In this document: piece by piece, positions 26,807 to 34,823 of the stretch | How positions within the stretch are numbered: the first letter of the stretch is position 1 | How the letters are laid out: every line of letters begins with the position of its first letter | Assembly (NCBI RefSeq): GCF_009688945.1 | Contig: NZ_AP021874.1 | Coordinates: forward strand, 4,650,001 to 4,714,000 | DNA length: 64,000 nucleotides | From: Desulfosarcina alkanivorans | GTDB lineage: Bacteria; Desulfobacterota; Desulfobacteria; Desulfobacterales; Desulfosarcinaceae | Direction of reading: 5' to 3' | Made by a program: the position numbers and the translations under genes | The notes under the pieces: generated by a model | Database searches by the model: none | What the model was told of the DNA's origin: nothing | What the model saw: the letters and a program-made list of their open reading frames with translations, nothing else

Positions 26807-29061
26807 AAGCGTTGAAAAGCCGCCTGCCCGGCATCGTCGGGGTCAGGACCGAATCCCTGGCACTGGAGGAGCCCTTTGCAGCCATGGCAGCCCGCTTTGC
26901 CGGGGAAGCGGGCTGTGTGGTGCTGCTCAGCGGCGGCGATCTGGATTGCGCCCGCTATCATATCCTGGCGCTGCGCCCCTGGCTCACACTCACCGGGCGG
27001 GCCGGAACAACAACCCTGCTGATCGACGGAGCCACCGTCGCGGTTCCCCGGGCGCCCCTGGATGTGCTGCAAACGGTTCTCGATCGCTGCCGCCTGACCG
27101 CCAAAGGGCTGGTGGACCCGGTGGTCGCCGGTTTGTTCGGATACCTGGCCTACGACCTGAAAGATGATCTGGAGGACCTGCCGAAAACCAGCGTCGACGA
27201 TCTGGGACTGCCCAGCCTCGTCATGGCCGCCCCCTCCCTGGTCGTGGTTCAGGACAAGGCCGACGGCGCAACACGGGTCCACGCCATTCTTCGTGAGGAC
27301 CGGGATCCTTCGGCGGCCGGTGCCGCGATCGACGCGTTTCGCCGGGATTTGAACACACCGCCCCGGGAAAATGGCGGGTTCTCTGGAAGCGGCAGCCGTT
27401 GGACATCCAACTTCACCCGTCCCGAGTACGAATCCGCGGTCCGCCGCATCCGGGAATACATCGCCTCGGGCGACGTTTACCAGGTGAATCTGTCCCAGCG
27501 CTTTGAAGTGGAATTCCAAGGCGACGGCTACAGCCTGTTCCGGACCCTATACCGCCTCAACCCCGCACCCTTTTTCGCCTATGTGCATGCCGGCGGTCAC
27601 CGGATCGTTTCCACTTCGCCGGAACGCTTTCTGCTCCGCAACGGGGACCGGGTGGAAACCCGTCCCATCAAGGGCACCCGCCCCCGGGGGCAAACGCCGG
27701 AGCAGGATGACAGGATGCGGGCCGAACTGGCCGGGAGTTCCAAGGATGACGCCGAGCTTTCCATGATCGTGGACCTGATGCGCAACGACATCGGCAAGGT
27801 GTGCGCCGGCGGATCGGTGCGCGTGGCGCAGCACAAGCGATTGGAAGCCTACCGGAACGTTTACCACCTGGTTTCCGATGTGGAGGGGACCCTGGCCGGG
27901 GGCAGGGATTCCGTGGATCTGATCCGGGCTGCCTTTCCGGGCGGCTCCATCACCGGCTGTCCCAAGATCCGCGCCATGGAGATCATCGACGAGCTGGAAA
28001 GCCGTCGCCGGCACGTCTACACCGGTTCCATCGGTTACGTCAGCTTTCATGACACCATGGACCTGTCCATCGCCATTCGTACGGCCACCATTGTCGGCAA
28101 CCGTCTGGTCTTTTCCGTGGGCGGGGGCATCGTCTACGACTCCGACCCTGCTGACGAATACGAGGAAACCCTGCACAAAGGGCGCACCCTGATGTCTGTT
28201 TTTCAGGGAACGGTCGGGCTGCGGACAGATGCCGACGAGGGGTCGCCGCAGGTGTGGCTGAACGGACGCATCCTGACCCAGACCCGGGCGGTTGTTCCGG
28301 TATCCGATCTGGGGCTCCAATACGGCTTCGGCTTTTTCGAGACCATCCGGGTGGAAAAGGGCGCCGCCTGTCGGCTGCAGGCCCACCTGGATCGCTTCAA
28401 CCGCTCCTGGAGGGCGTTGTTCGGCGGTGAGCCGCCCGATTTGACCTGGCGGGACATCATCGCCCAGGTCATCGGGAAAAACGAACTGGACGATGCAACG
28501 GCGGCCGTCAAGATCCTGGCCACCCGCGGCCCGGCCGAAAGCGCCGGGGGTGACGGCGTGCTTCTGGTAACGGCCCGGCCCTACGTTCACCGCCTGGAAG
28601 CCCTCGGGGCCGGGGGCCTGCGCCTGGCCACCTTTCCGCATCCGCGCATGACGGTCATGGCCGACTTCAAGAGCCTGAACTATCTGCACTGCCACCAGGC
28701 GGGCCTCTGGGCGCAGAAGAACGGCGCCGACGAAGCCGTCATCCTGAATCCGGACGGTACGGTATCGGAGACGAATTCCGCCAACCTCGTGGTCGCTACC
28801 GGCCGGTCGGTGACCCTGCCCCGATCGCCCCACGTGCTGCCCGGTGTGATGCAGGCGGAGACCTGCCGCCGCCTGGAAGCGCGGGGTTACCTCATCACGG
28901 AGGCCCCCATCCGGCCGGAAGACGTCCTGAAGGCCGATGCGGTCCTGCTCACCAACGCCCTCATGGGGGTTGTCCCGGCCCTCAGTCTGGACGGGCAGCC
29001 GCTGAAAATAGATCATGAGCTGCTCGAATCCCTGAACCGGAATCTTTTCATGCAGCGGTGA
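26803..29061 (+). CDS. pabB: PabB-PabC fusion: aminodeoxychorismate synthase component I / aminodeoxychorismate lyase
   Basis: A 752-residue bifunctional enzyme for p-aminobenzoate, the folate precursor. Residues about 1-475 are PabB: ASGDVYQVNLSQRF, TSPERFLL, the active-site Lys in PIKGTRPRG, ELSMIVDLMRNDIG, FPGGSITGCPK and GGGIVYDSDP. Residues about 485-750 are a class IV aminotransferase-fold lyase (PabC): VPVSDLGLQYGFGFFETIR, the PLP lysine in FKSLNYLHCHQAG, EAVILNPDG and SETNSANLVV. PabB turns chorismate and ammonia into aminodeoxychorismate, and PabC releases pyruvate. The TTG at 26803 overlaps the pabA stop; no better start is visible. Confidence 0.94.
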   Translation: MKALKSRLPGIVGVRTESLALEEPFAAMAARFAGEAGCVVLLSGGDLDCARYHILALRPWLTLTGRAGTTTLLIDGATVAVPRAPLDVLQTVLDRCRLTAKGLVDPVVAGLFGYLAYDLKDDLEDLPKTSVDDLGLPSLVMAAPSLVVVQDKADGATRVHAILREDRDPSAAGAAIDAFRRDLNTPPRENGGFSGSGSRWTSNFTRPEYESAVRRIREYIASGDVYQVNLSQRFEVEFQGDGYSLFRTLYRLNPAPFFAYVHAGGHRIVSTSPERFLLRNGDRVETRPIKGTRPRGQTPEQDDRMRAELAGSSKDDAELSMIVDLMRNDIGKVCAGGSVRVAQHKRLEAYRNVYHLVSDVEGTLAGGRDSVDLIRAAFPGGSITGCPKIRAMEIIDELESRRRHVYTGSIGYVSFHDTMDLSIAIRTATIVGNRLVFSVGGGIVYDSDPADEYEETLHKGRTLMSVFQGTVGLRTDADEGSPQVWLNGRILTQTRAVVPVSDLGLQYGFGFFETIRVEKGAACRLQAHLDRFNRSWRALFGGEPPDLTWRDIIAQVIGKNELDDATAAVKILATRGPAESAGGDGVLLVTARPYVHRLEALGAGGLRLATFPHPRMTVMADFKSLNYLHCHQAGLWAQKNGADEAVILNPDGTVSETNSANLVVATGRSVTLPRSPHVLPGVMQAETCRRLEARGYLITEAPIRPEDVLKADAVLLTNALMGVVPALSLDGQPLKIDHELLESLNRNLFMQR

Positions 29062-29449
29062 ACGGCGATGGACATAATACGCTGGTGGAAAGCTGTCTCC
29101 TGTCTGCCCTCATCCGTTGAAACCATGTGCCGGCCAAAGCTGAAAAAGCGCGGCTCCCTGCCCACCCCTTTCACTCCGACGAAAGACCCGGTCAGGAGGC
29201 CGGTTAAGGATGAAGCCGGGAAAGACAGCGCCGATATCCGCCTTCATGCGCGGGGGGAGTAATCCCCTCACTGGAAAGAGGTCGATTGAAGAAAACGGCC
29301 CAGTTTCTGGCCAGGGAGGCGGCCGCACCTCATTCCGATAGGAGCTGAGCGGGCAGGTCATGGCGATGGAGCTGGGCGGGCGGATTGAGTGCAGCCAGAC
29401 CTGCGGTGTCCTGCAGGGCAGAACCGCTGTGCGAAGCCGGAACGTCGAG
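29062..29449. other. Gene-free region between pabBC and the MazG-type gene
   Basis: About 390 GC-rich bases between convergent genes. Short frames exist but none looks like a protein, and I found no convincing hairpin with a T-run or promoter. It may be decayed sequence. Confidence 0.5.
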
Positions 29450-29809
29450 CTATCCCGTCAACTTCGGATTGTCGTGATGGCGCTTGCTGTCCCGGGCGGT
29501 TTTCTTTTCCAGGTTTCGGGCGATGGCGGATTCCAGGTTCACGCCGGTCTGGTTGGCGATGCAGACCAGAACGAAAAGCACATCGGCCAGTTCATCACCA
29601 AGGTCCGAGGTCTCTTTTTTACCCTTAACGCTCTGCTCCCCGTAAGTCCGGGCCATGATCCGGGCCACCTCCCCCACCTCCTCCACCAGCACGGCCAGGT
29701 TGGTCATTTCGGAAAAATAGCGCACGCCGTGAGTCCGGATCCATCGGTCAACGATGGATTGCAGGTTCTCGACGGTCAGGGGGGTCGGCCAGGGTGTTAT
29801 ATCGGTCAT
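29450..29809 (-). CDS. MazG-type nucleotide pyrophosphohydrolase
   Basis: About 119 residues of an all-alpha NTP pyrophosphatase. The metal-binding signature is intact: LVEEVGEVARIM (the ExxE pair) and, after a linker, SDLGDELADVLFVLVCIAN (ExxD). Enzymes of this type hydrolyse (d)NTPs to monophosphates and clean the nucleotide pool. The ATG at 29809 is preferred because AAGG lies six bases ahead; a second ATG two codons upstream is too close to that site. The gene lies between pabBC and moaB without clear functional linkage. HisE belongs to the same superfamily, but the sequence reads as a MazG-like house-cleaning enzyme. Confidence 0.9.
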   Translation of the reverse strand: MTDITPWPTPLTVENLQSIVDRWIRTHGVRYFSEMTNLAVLVEEVGEVARIMARTYGEQSVKGKKETSDLGDELADVLFVLVCIANQTGVNLESAIARNLEKKTARDSKRHHDNPKLTG

Positions 29810-29970
29810 CGTCATCCTTAAGTACCCATCCGTTGTTTCTCCACAAAGGGAGGATTCAGCTTCGGTCAAGGCGGCAGCGATGTTGAAACCGGAGGCGCGG
29901 CCGTCCTGCTTCGAAGATTTCAACTGAGCCCGAAGGGCGGTCTGGGTTCAAAGATGCCGCCGGTGGCGCG

Positions 29971-30474
29971 TCACTGCCTGATGTGGGCCACCACATGCCC
30001 CAGTTCCGGGAATATCAGCGCTTTGCAGGCCAGCTTGCAGGCTTTTTTACTGCCGGGCATGCAGAACACCACCGTACTGCCGATAATGCCGGCTGCTGCG
30101 CGGGATAGGATGGCGGCGGAATCGATCTCTTCGTAGCTGAGCTGGGCGAAGAGGGTCCCGAAAGCGGTCATCTCCTTGGCAAACAAGGGTTTGATGGCTT
30201 CGATGGTGACATCCGTCGGGGTGATCCCGGTGCCGCCGGTGACCAGCAGGGCCTGAAGGCCGTGATCCCGGATGGCTTTCAAGGCGGCCTCCCGGATAGC
30301 GATGGTGTCGTCGGTGACCACCTGGTGAAACCGGACGTCGTGACCTTCTTTTCCTGCCTGTCGGGCAATCCACCGTCCGCTGTCGTCGTCATCTATCGAC
30401 CGGGTGGTGGAAACCGACAGGATGCCGACGCCAACCGACGCCGGAGCCATTTTCCGGTGCTGGTGTACACCCAT
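29971..30474 (-). CDS. moaB: Molybdenum cofactor biosynthesis protein MoaB/MogA family
   Basis: A 167-residue molybdopterin-binding-domain protein of the kind that adenylylates molybdopterin before metal insertion. Signatures are SVSTTRSIDDDDSG, VTGGTGITPTDVTIEA, TLFAQLSYEEIDSAAILSR and VFCMPGSKKAC. GGCAGG precedes the ATG. It is divergent from mobA-moaE-moaC, so the window holds a Moco cluster. Confidence 0.94.
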   Translation of the reverse strand: MGVHQHRKMAPASVGVGILSVSTTRSIDDDDSGRWIARQAGKEGHDVRFHQVVTDDTIAIREAALKAIRDHGLQALLVTGGTGITPTDVTIEAIKPLFAKEMTAFGTLFAQLSYEEIDSAAILSRAAAGIIGSTVVFCMPGSKKACKLACKALIFPELGHVVAHIRQ

Positions 30475-30547
30475 ATGTGCCTGCCTTTTTTAAGCGTTGA
30501 CGGCTCGACGCCCCCTGTTTGGGGGCCATCAATATCTGGTTCGGTCG

Positions 30548-30718
30548 CTATCTCCGATAGCTGGAACCCGTTTCTGAAAGGATTCTAACTAACCCATCGG
30601 GCATGTCAAGGCAAGCCAAGAATCCCTTAATCTCCTTGCTTTTAAAGAGGCATTTTTCTATGTTAAAAAGCAATCGGGCCAGTCCTTCATAATGATCATA
30701 TGGCCCCTTGATTACCAT
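30548..30718 (-). CDS. Possible small protein upstream of moaB (56 aa)
   Basis: A short frame starting at an ATG with GGAAAA just ahead, ending 73 bases before the moaB start on the same strand. It reads MVIKGPYDHYEGLARL then LFNIEKCLFKSKEIKG, with a plausible amphipathic helical composition and codon choice. It has no recognised domain. It lies in the mobA/moaB divergent region, so it could be a chance frame; the transcript leader of mobA runs antisense to it. Confidence 0.35.
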   Translation of the reverse strand: MVIKGPYDHYEGLARLLFNIEKCLFKSKEIKGFLACLDMPDGLVRILSETGSSYRR

Positions 30719-30735
30719 TTTTCCGGGGAGATGGG

Positions 30736-31341
30736 ATGGCGGCACCCTGCACCGGCGTGATTCTCGCCGGCGGACTGAACACTCGTTTTGACGGACAAAA
30801 CAAGGCCTTCATCAAAATCGGGGGCAAGCGTATCGTGGATCGCCTGCTGGATGTCTACACCCGGCTGTTCGAACAGGTGGTTCTGGTGACCAATGATCCG
30901 GCCGCTTACATGGATGTGGATGCCCTGATCGTCAGTGACCATTATGCGGTGCGCAGTTCGCTCAACGGCCTTCATGCGGGGCTGTTCGCCGCCAGCCATG
31001 AATATGCTTTTTTTGCCGCCTGCGATACGCCGTTCATCAAGGGCGCGCTGGTCCAGCTCGTGCTGGCCCATATCGCACCCAAGGCGGACATCTTCATGCC
31101 GTCCACATCGGCCGGCTACGAGCCCATGTTTGCCGTCTACCGAAAAACCTGTCTGCCGGCCATGGCGTGGCAGTTGGAGCACGACCGGCTGAAGATCCAG
31201 GGCCTGTTTCGAAAGCTGCGGGTCAAAACGGTGGCCGAGGCCGATCTGCGAGAGGTCGACCCCGAGCTGGTTTCTTTTTTCAACGTCAACACCCCCGAGG
31301 ATTTAATCAGGGCCGAAACCTTTCGTAAAGGCAATCGCTGA
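30736..31341 (+). CDS. mobA: Molybdenum cofactor guanylyltransferase
   Basis: Transfers GMP to Mo-molybdopterin to form the guanine dinucleotide cofactor used by formate dehydrogenases and related enzymes. The 201 residues match the family. The NTP-transferase signature is GVILAGGLNTRFDGQNKAF, with the metal Asp in FFAACDTPFIKG and the phrase YEPMFAVYRK. CCGGGGAG precedes the ATG. It is followed by moaE and moaC on the same strand. Confidence 0.94.
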   Translation: MAAPCTGVILAGGLNTRFDGQNKAFIKIGGKRIVDRLLDVYTRLFEQVVLVTNDPAAYMDVDALIVSDHYAVRSSLNGLHAGLFAASHEYAFFAACDTPFIKGALVQLVLAHIAPKADIFMPSTSAGYEPMFAVYRKTCLPAMAWQLEHDRLKIQGLFRKLRVKTVAEADLREVDPELVSFFNVNTPEDLIRAETFRKGNR

Positions 31342-31356
31342 GGAGCACACGAGATA

Positions 31357-31716
31357 ATGAATGCAGATAAGCTGATTTCCAAAATAAAGCACCACCCGGC
31401 TTACGACCGGGTGGGGATGATTCTGTGCCACAACGGAGTGGTTCGGGGAACCTCCCGCGACGGTCGCCGGGTGACGGGTCTGAGGGTGGCCGTGGATCGA
31501 AAACGGCTGGATCTGGTTCTCGCCGAGCACAGGCGCCGGCCAGGGATTGTGGACATCCAGGTTGAGATCGCCGCCGATACCGACCTGGTTGTCGGGGATG
31601 ATGTAATGATGCTGGTCGTGGCCGGTGACATCCGCGAAAATGTCATCGACGTCCTGACCGATACCCTTAACGCCGTAAAAACCACAGTGACCGCCAAAAC
31701 CGAGTTTTTTGCCTGA
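31357..31716 (+). CDS. moaE: Molybdopterin synthase large-subunit-like protein (MoaE family)
   Basis: A 119-residue protein of the short deltaproteobacterial MoaE-like type. It reads VGMILCHNGVVRGTSRDGR near the start and VVGDDVMMLVVAGDIREN followed by TLNAVKTTVTAKTEFF at the end, where MoaE keeps its active-site lysine region. MoaE with MoaD converts precursor Z to molybdopterin. No MoaD is encoded here. It is 15 bases after mobA and 26 before moaC, with GAGGAG upstream. Confidence 0.8.
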   Translation: MNADKLISKIKHHPAYDRVGMILCHNGVVRGTSRDGRRVTGLRVAVDRKRLDLVLAEHRRRPGIVDIQVEIAADTDLVVGDDVMMLVVAGDIRENVIDVLTDTLNAVKTTVTAKTEFFA

Positions 31717-31742
31717 TTGGTGGTTTTCTTGTCCGGGAGTGT

Positions 31743-32234
31743 ATGATGTCCGAAATGACCCATATCGATGACCAGGGCCGCGTGCGCATGGTGGACGTGA
31801 CTGCAAAAAAGCCATCCCAGCGAACCGCTGTTGCCCAGGCCGTGGTCCATATGACGGCCGAGACCTTCCAGCGCATTGTTGACGGCGCCGTATCCAAGGG
31901 GAATGTGCTGGAAACGGCCCGCATTGCCGGGGTCATGGCGGCCAAAAAGACCGCCGACCTGATTCCCATGTGCCATCCGTTGAACCTGACCCACGTCCAG
32001 GTTGATTTTTTTCCCGATGCGGCCGTGCAGGCCATCCGCATCGAAGGTACGGCGCGCATCGTGGACCAGACAGGCGTTGAAATGGAGGCGCTGACCGCCG
32101 TTTCCGTTGCGGCGCTTACCCTTTACGACATGTGCAAAGCCATCGACAAGGCCATGACCATCACCGATGTCTGCCTGCTCAAAAAAAGCGGCGGAAAAAG
32201 TGGCTCTTTCAGCCGTGAACAATCCAGCCCATGA
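31743..32234 (+). CDS. moaC: Cyclic pyranopterin monophosphate synthase
   Basis: Second step of molybdenum cofactor synthesis, converting the MoaA product into cyclic pyranopterin monophosphate. The 163 residues match the family. Signatures are RMVDVTAKKPSQRTAVA, AGVMAAKKTADLIPMCHPL, with the active-site Lys and His, and EMEALTAVSVAALTLYDMCK with DKAMTI. The stop overlaps the mltA start (ATGA). A second ATG follows the first directly, so the start may be one codon later. Confidence 0.97.
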   Translation: MMSEMTHIDDQGRVRMVDVTAKKPSQRTAVAQAVVHMTAETFQRIVDGAVSKGNVLETARIAGVMAAKKTADLIPMCHPLNLTHVQVDFFPDAAVQAIRIEGTARIVDQTGVEMEALTAVSVAALTLYDMCKAIDKAMTITDVCLLKKSGGKSGSFSREQSSP

Positions 32235-33454
32235 AACCATTGAAGCCAACCCGTCAATGCATTCAGTGGTTCTTTCTGGGCCTGGCCCTGACCATGGCAT
32301 CGGGTTGCTCCCTTTTCCAAATCCCCTCCGTCCAGCCTGAGACCGAGCTGGTTCGGCTGGACAGGGGGGACTATCCCGATTTTTCAGACGGCCTGTTTCT
32401 GGACAACCTGGCCTACGGCATCGGCAAAAGCCTCGAATACCTGGGCAGGGTGCCGCCCGAACGGACCTTCCGCTTCGGTAAAGACCGTTACAGTGCCCTT
32501 CACCTCATGCATTCCCTGGAGGCGCTGCAGGTTTTTGTGAAAACACGACCGGACCCGGCGGCGTTGAACCGGTTCATCGCCAACCGTTACCGGGTCTATC
32601 GATCCGTCGGGGGGCCTGACAGTGGACAGGTGCTGTTTACCGGCTACTACGAGCCCCTCCTCAACGGAAGCCTGGCGCCCGACGAACGCTACCGGTACCC
32701 GGTGTACACCTTGCCCGAAGATCTGATGGTCATCGACCTTTCCCCCTTTTCAGAAGCGTTCAAGGGAAAGCGCATCATCGGTCGTATCAAGGGCAACACC
32801 GTGGAACCCTACCCGGATAGACAGGCCATCGAAGCGGACAAGGACTTTGCCCGGGTCGCCACGCCCATCGCCTGGGTGGACGACCGTGTCGAGCTGTTTT
32901 TCCTCCAGATTCAGGGCTCCGGGCGGATCTACCTGCCCAACGGGTCCTTTCTCCGGGTGCACTACCATGGTGCCAATGGTCATCCCTACCGCAGCATCGG
33001 CCGGTTGCTCATCGATCAGGGTAAGATTCCCCGCGAGGAGATGTCCATGCAGCGCATCGAGGCCTATCTGCATGCCCATCCCGATGAAGTGGACGCTGTG
33101 CTCAACTACAACCCCAGCTACGTTTTTTTCCAAACCGAGACCTCCGGCCCCATCGGCGCCATCGGCGTGGACCTGACTCCCGGACGATCCGTTGCCGTGG
33201 ATCGTCGGGCATTTCCCATGGCGGCGCCCGCTTTCCTGCAAACACGGATTCCGGTGATCGACGGCAACGGCCGCATCGACCGATGGATGGATTTTTCCGC
33301 CTTTGTTCTGAATCAGGACACCGGCGGCGCCATTCGGGGGCCGGGCCGGGTGGATCTTTTCTGGGGCAACGGCCCCTACGCGCAGATTGCTGCCGGCCAC
33401 ATGCAGCACAAAGGCTCGTTTTACCTGCTGGTGCTGGCTCCGGACCGTCCCTGA
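32231..33454 (+). CDS. mltA: Membrane-bound lytic murein transglycosylase A, lipoprotein
   Basis: Periplasmic outer-membrane-anchored enzyme that cleaves peptidoglycan to anhydromuropeptides. It has a lipoprotein signal peptide with lipobox ASGC at about residue 23-26. The MltA domain shows FTGYYEPLLNGS, FFLQIQGSGRIYLPNGS and YHGANGHPYRSIGR. The C-terminal 3D domain, with its catalytic Asp, shows LNQDTGGAIRGPGRVDLFWG. The 407 residues are normal. It is coupled to moaC by an ATGA overlap although the functions are unrelated. Confidence 0.95.
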   Translation: MKPLKPTRQCIQWFFLGLALTMASGCSLFQIPSVQPETELVRLDRGDYPDFSDGLFLDNLAYGIGKSLEYLGRVPPERTFRFGKDRYSALHLMHSLEALQVFVKTRPDPAALNRFIANRYRVYRSVGGPDSGQVLFTGYYEPLLNGSLAPDERYRYPVYTLPEDLMVIDLSPFSEAFKGKRIIGRIKGNTVEPYPDRQAIEADKDFARVATPIAWVDDRVELFFLQIQGSGRIYLPNGSFLRVHYHGANGHPYRSIGRLLIDQGKIPREEMSMQRIEAYLHAHPDEVDAVLNYNPSYVFFQTETSGPIGAIGVDLTPGRSVAVDRRAFPMAAPAFLQTRIPVIDGNGRIDRWMDFSAFVLNQDTGGAIRGPGRVDLFWGNGPYAQIAAGHMQHKGSFYLLVLAPDRP

Positions 33455-33517
33455 CCCGGATGCCATAGCGAATTGATTTAACATCTGATTTCGAGTAAAC
33501 AACGCGGTGCTCTTGTC

Positions 33518-33546
33518 TTGACACCCCCCGCCAAAACCAGTAGTGT
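33518..33546 (+). promoter_or_regulatory. Sigma-70-type promoter of the tat operon
   Basis: TTGACA (33518-33523), a 17-bp spacer and TAGTGT (33541-33546) lie 49 bases before tatA. The same TTGACA-17-TAGTGT layout occurs upstream of the dapA-family gene at 50518. Confidence 0.55.
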
Positions 33547-33594
33547 TGCCCTTTTTAGAAAGAACCCATATCAAACGAAGTAAAGGAGACGTTC

Positions 33595-34038
33595 ATGTTC
33601 GGTATCGGAATGCCGGAAATGATTCTGATTCTGGCCGTGGCCCTGATTGTCATCGGGCCCAAGAAGCTGCCGGATCTGGCCAAGTCGTTGGGGAAGGCCA
33701 TGGGTGAATTCAAAAAGGCGACCAGCGATCTTAAAGAGAGCATGCAGATCGATACGGAACTCAAAGAGGTGAAAACCGCCTTCAACGACATCAACCGGGA
33801 TGATAAAAGAGAAGCCCCGACAGATGCCGCCCAACCGGATCAAGAACCGGTCGCGGCCACCGGACAGGTTGAGACCGATGACACAGGAAAGTCTGAAGAC
33901 GGTGACGACATGGACAAACTGAAGGCCGCCTTCGATCGGCAGCACATGGATGTTCCGGATGTGGATGGAAGCACGTCTGCCGACGGGGATGCGACCACTG
34001 AAAAGGCAGAACCGAATGATGAAACGCGCAAGGAATAA
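33595..34038 (+). CDS. tatA: Twin-arginine translocase TatA/TatB-type subunit
   Basis: Component of the Tat pathway, which exports folded cofactor-bearing proteins. A single N-terminal membrane helix (about residues 5-20) with MFGIGMPEMILILAVALIV is followed by the hinge GPKKLPDLAKSLGKAMGEFKKA and an amphipathic helix, then a long acidic, low-complexity tail. The 147 residues are longer than a minimal TatA, so a TatB-like role is possible. AAAGGAG precedes the ATG. tatC follows after 5 bases. Confidence 0.94.
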   Translation: MFGIGMPEMILILAVALIVIGPKKLPDLAKSLGKAMGEFKKATSDLKESMQIDTELKEVKTAFNDINRDDKREAPTDAAQPDQEPVAATGQVETDDTGKSEDGDDMDKLKAAFDRQHMDVPDVDGSTSADGDATTEKAEPNDETRKE

Positions 34039-34043
34039 CCAAC

Positions 34044-34823
34044 GTGGCTGATCTGGATACGGATACGGAAGACAAAATCCCTTTTACCGCTCACCTGGAA
34101 GAGCTTCGAAAACGGCTGATCTACAGCTTTGTCGCGGTGTTTATCGGTTTCGGCCTTTCCTACGGATTCAAGGAGCGGCTGTTTCAGATACTTACCCAGC
34201 CCCTGATTTCTGTCATGAAGCAGGGGGAAACCCTGATCTATACCGGGTTGCCCGAAGCCTTTTTTACCTTCCTCAAAGTTTCCTTTCTTTCCGGGCTCAT
34301 GATCGCCTCTCCGGTCATTATCTACCAGTTCTGGATGTTCGTGGCGCCGGGCCTGTATGATCGGGAAAAACGACTGCTGATTCCCATCGTGTTGCTCTCC
34401 TCGGTTTTCTTTGTCGGGGGCGCCCTGTTCGGCTATTTTATTGTTTTTCCATTCGGGTTTGATTTTTTCCTGGGCTTTGCCACGGAAACGATCCGTCCCA
34501 TGCCTTCGATGAAAGAGTACCTGAGTTTTTCCGCCAAGCTGCTGCTGGCCTTCGGCCTCGTTTTCGAGCTGCCCCTGGTGATTACCTTCCTGGCGCGCCT
34601 GGGCATCGTGTCCGTTCCCTTTTTGAAGAAAAACCGCAAGTATGCGCTGCTTCTTTTTTTTGTGGGTGCGGCCATTCTCACGCCACCGGATGTGGTCACC
34701 CAGATCATGATGGCCCTGCCGCTGATGCTGCTATATGAAATCAGCATTGTGGGCGCCAGAATATTCGGTCGGAAAAAAGAAGCCCCGGCCACCACCACTG
34801 AAGCCGACGGCACCAGCGAGTGA
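34044..34823 (+). CDS. tatC: Twin-arginine translocase subunit TatC
   Basis: Six-helix inner-membrane receptor for Tat signal peptides. It opens with the conserved cytoplasmic FTAHLEELRKRLIYS, has LPEAFFTFLKVSFLSG, SPVIIYQFWMFVAPGLY and EKRLL, and near the end FELPLVITFLARLG and AAILTPPDVVTQIMMALPL. The 259 residues are standard. The start is GTG with AAGGAA eight bases upstream. Its stop overlaps the GTG start of the YcaO gene. Confidence 0.97.
   Translation: MADLDTDTEDKIPFTAHLEELRKRLIYSFVAVFIGFGLSYGFKERLFQILTQPLISVMKQGETLIYTGLPEAFFTFLKVSFLSGLMIASPVIIYQFWMFVAPGLYDREKRLLIPIVLLSSVFFVGGALFGYFIVFPFGFDFFLGFATETIRPMPSMKEYLSFSAKLLLAFGLVFELPLVITFLARLGIVSVPFLKKNRKYALLLFFVGAAILTPPDVVTQIMMALPLMLLYEISIVGARIFGRKKEAPATTTEADGTSE

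Noticed and set aside
29068..29262. Short plus-strand frame after pabBC
   Set aside because: It has proline/arginine-rich composition, no ribosome-binding site and no domain.
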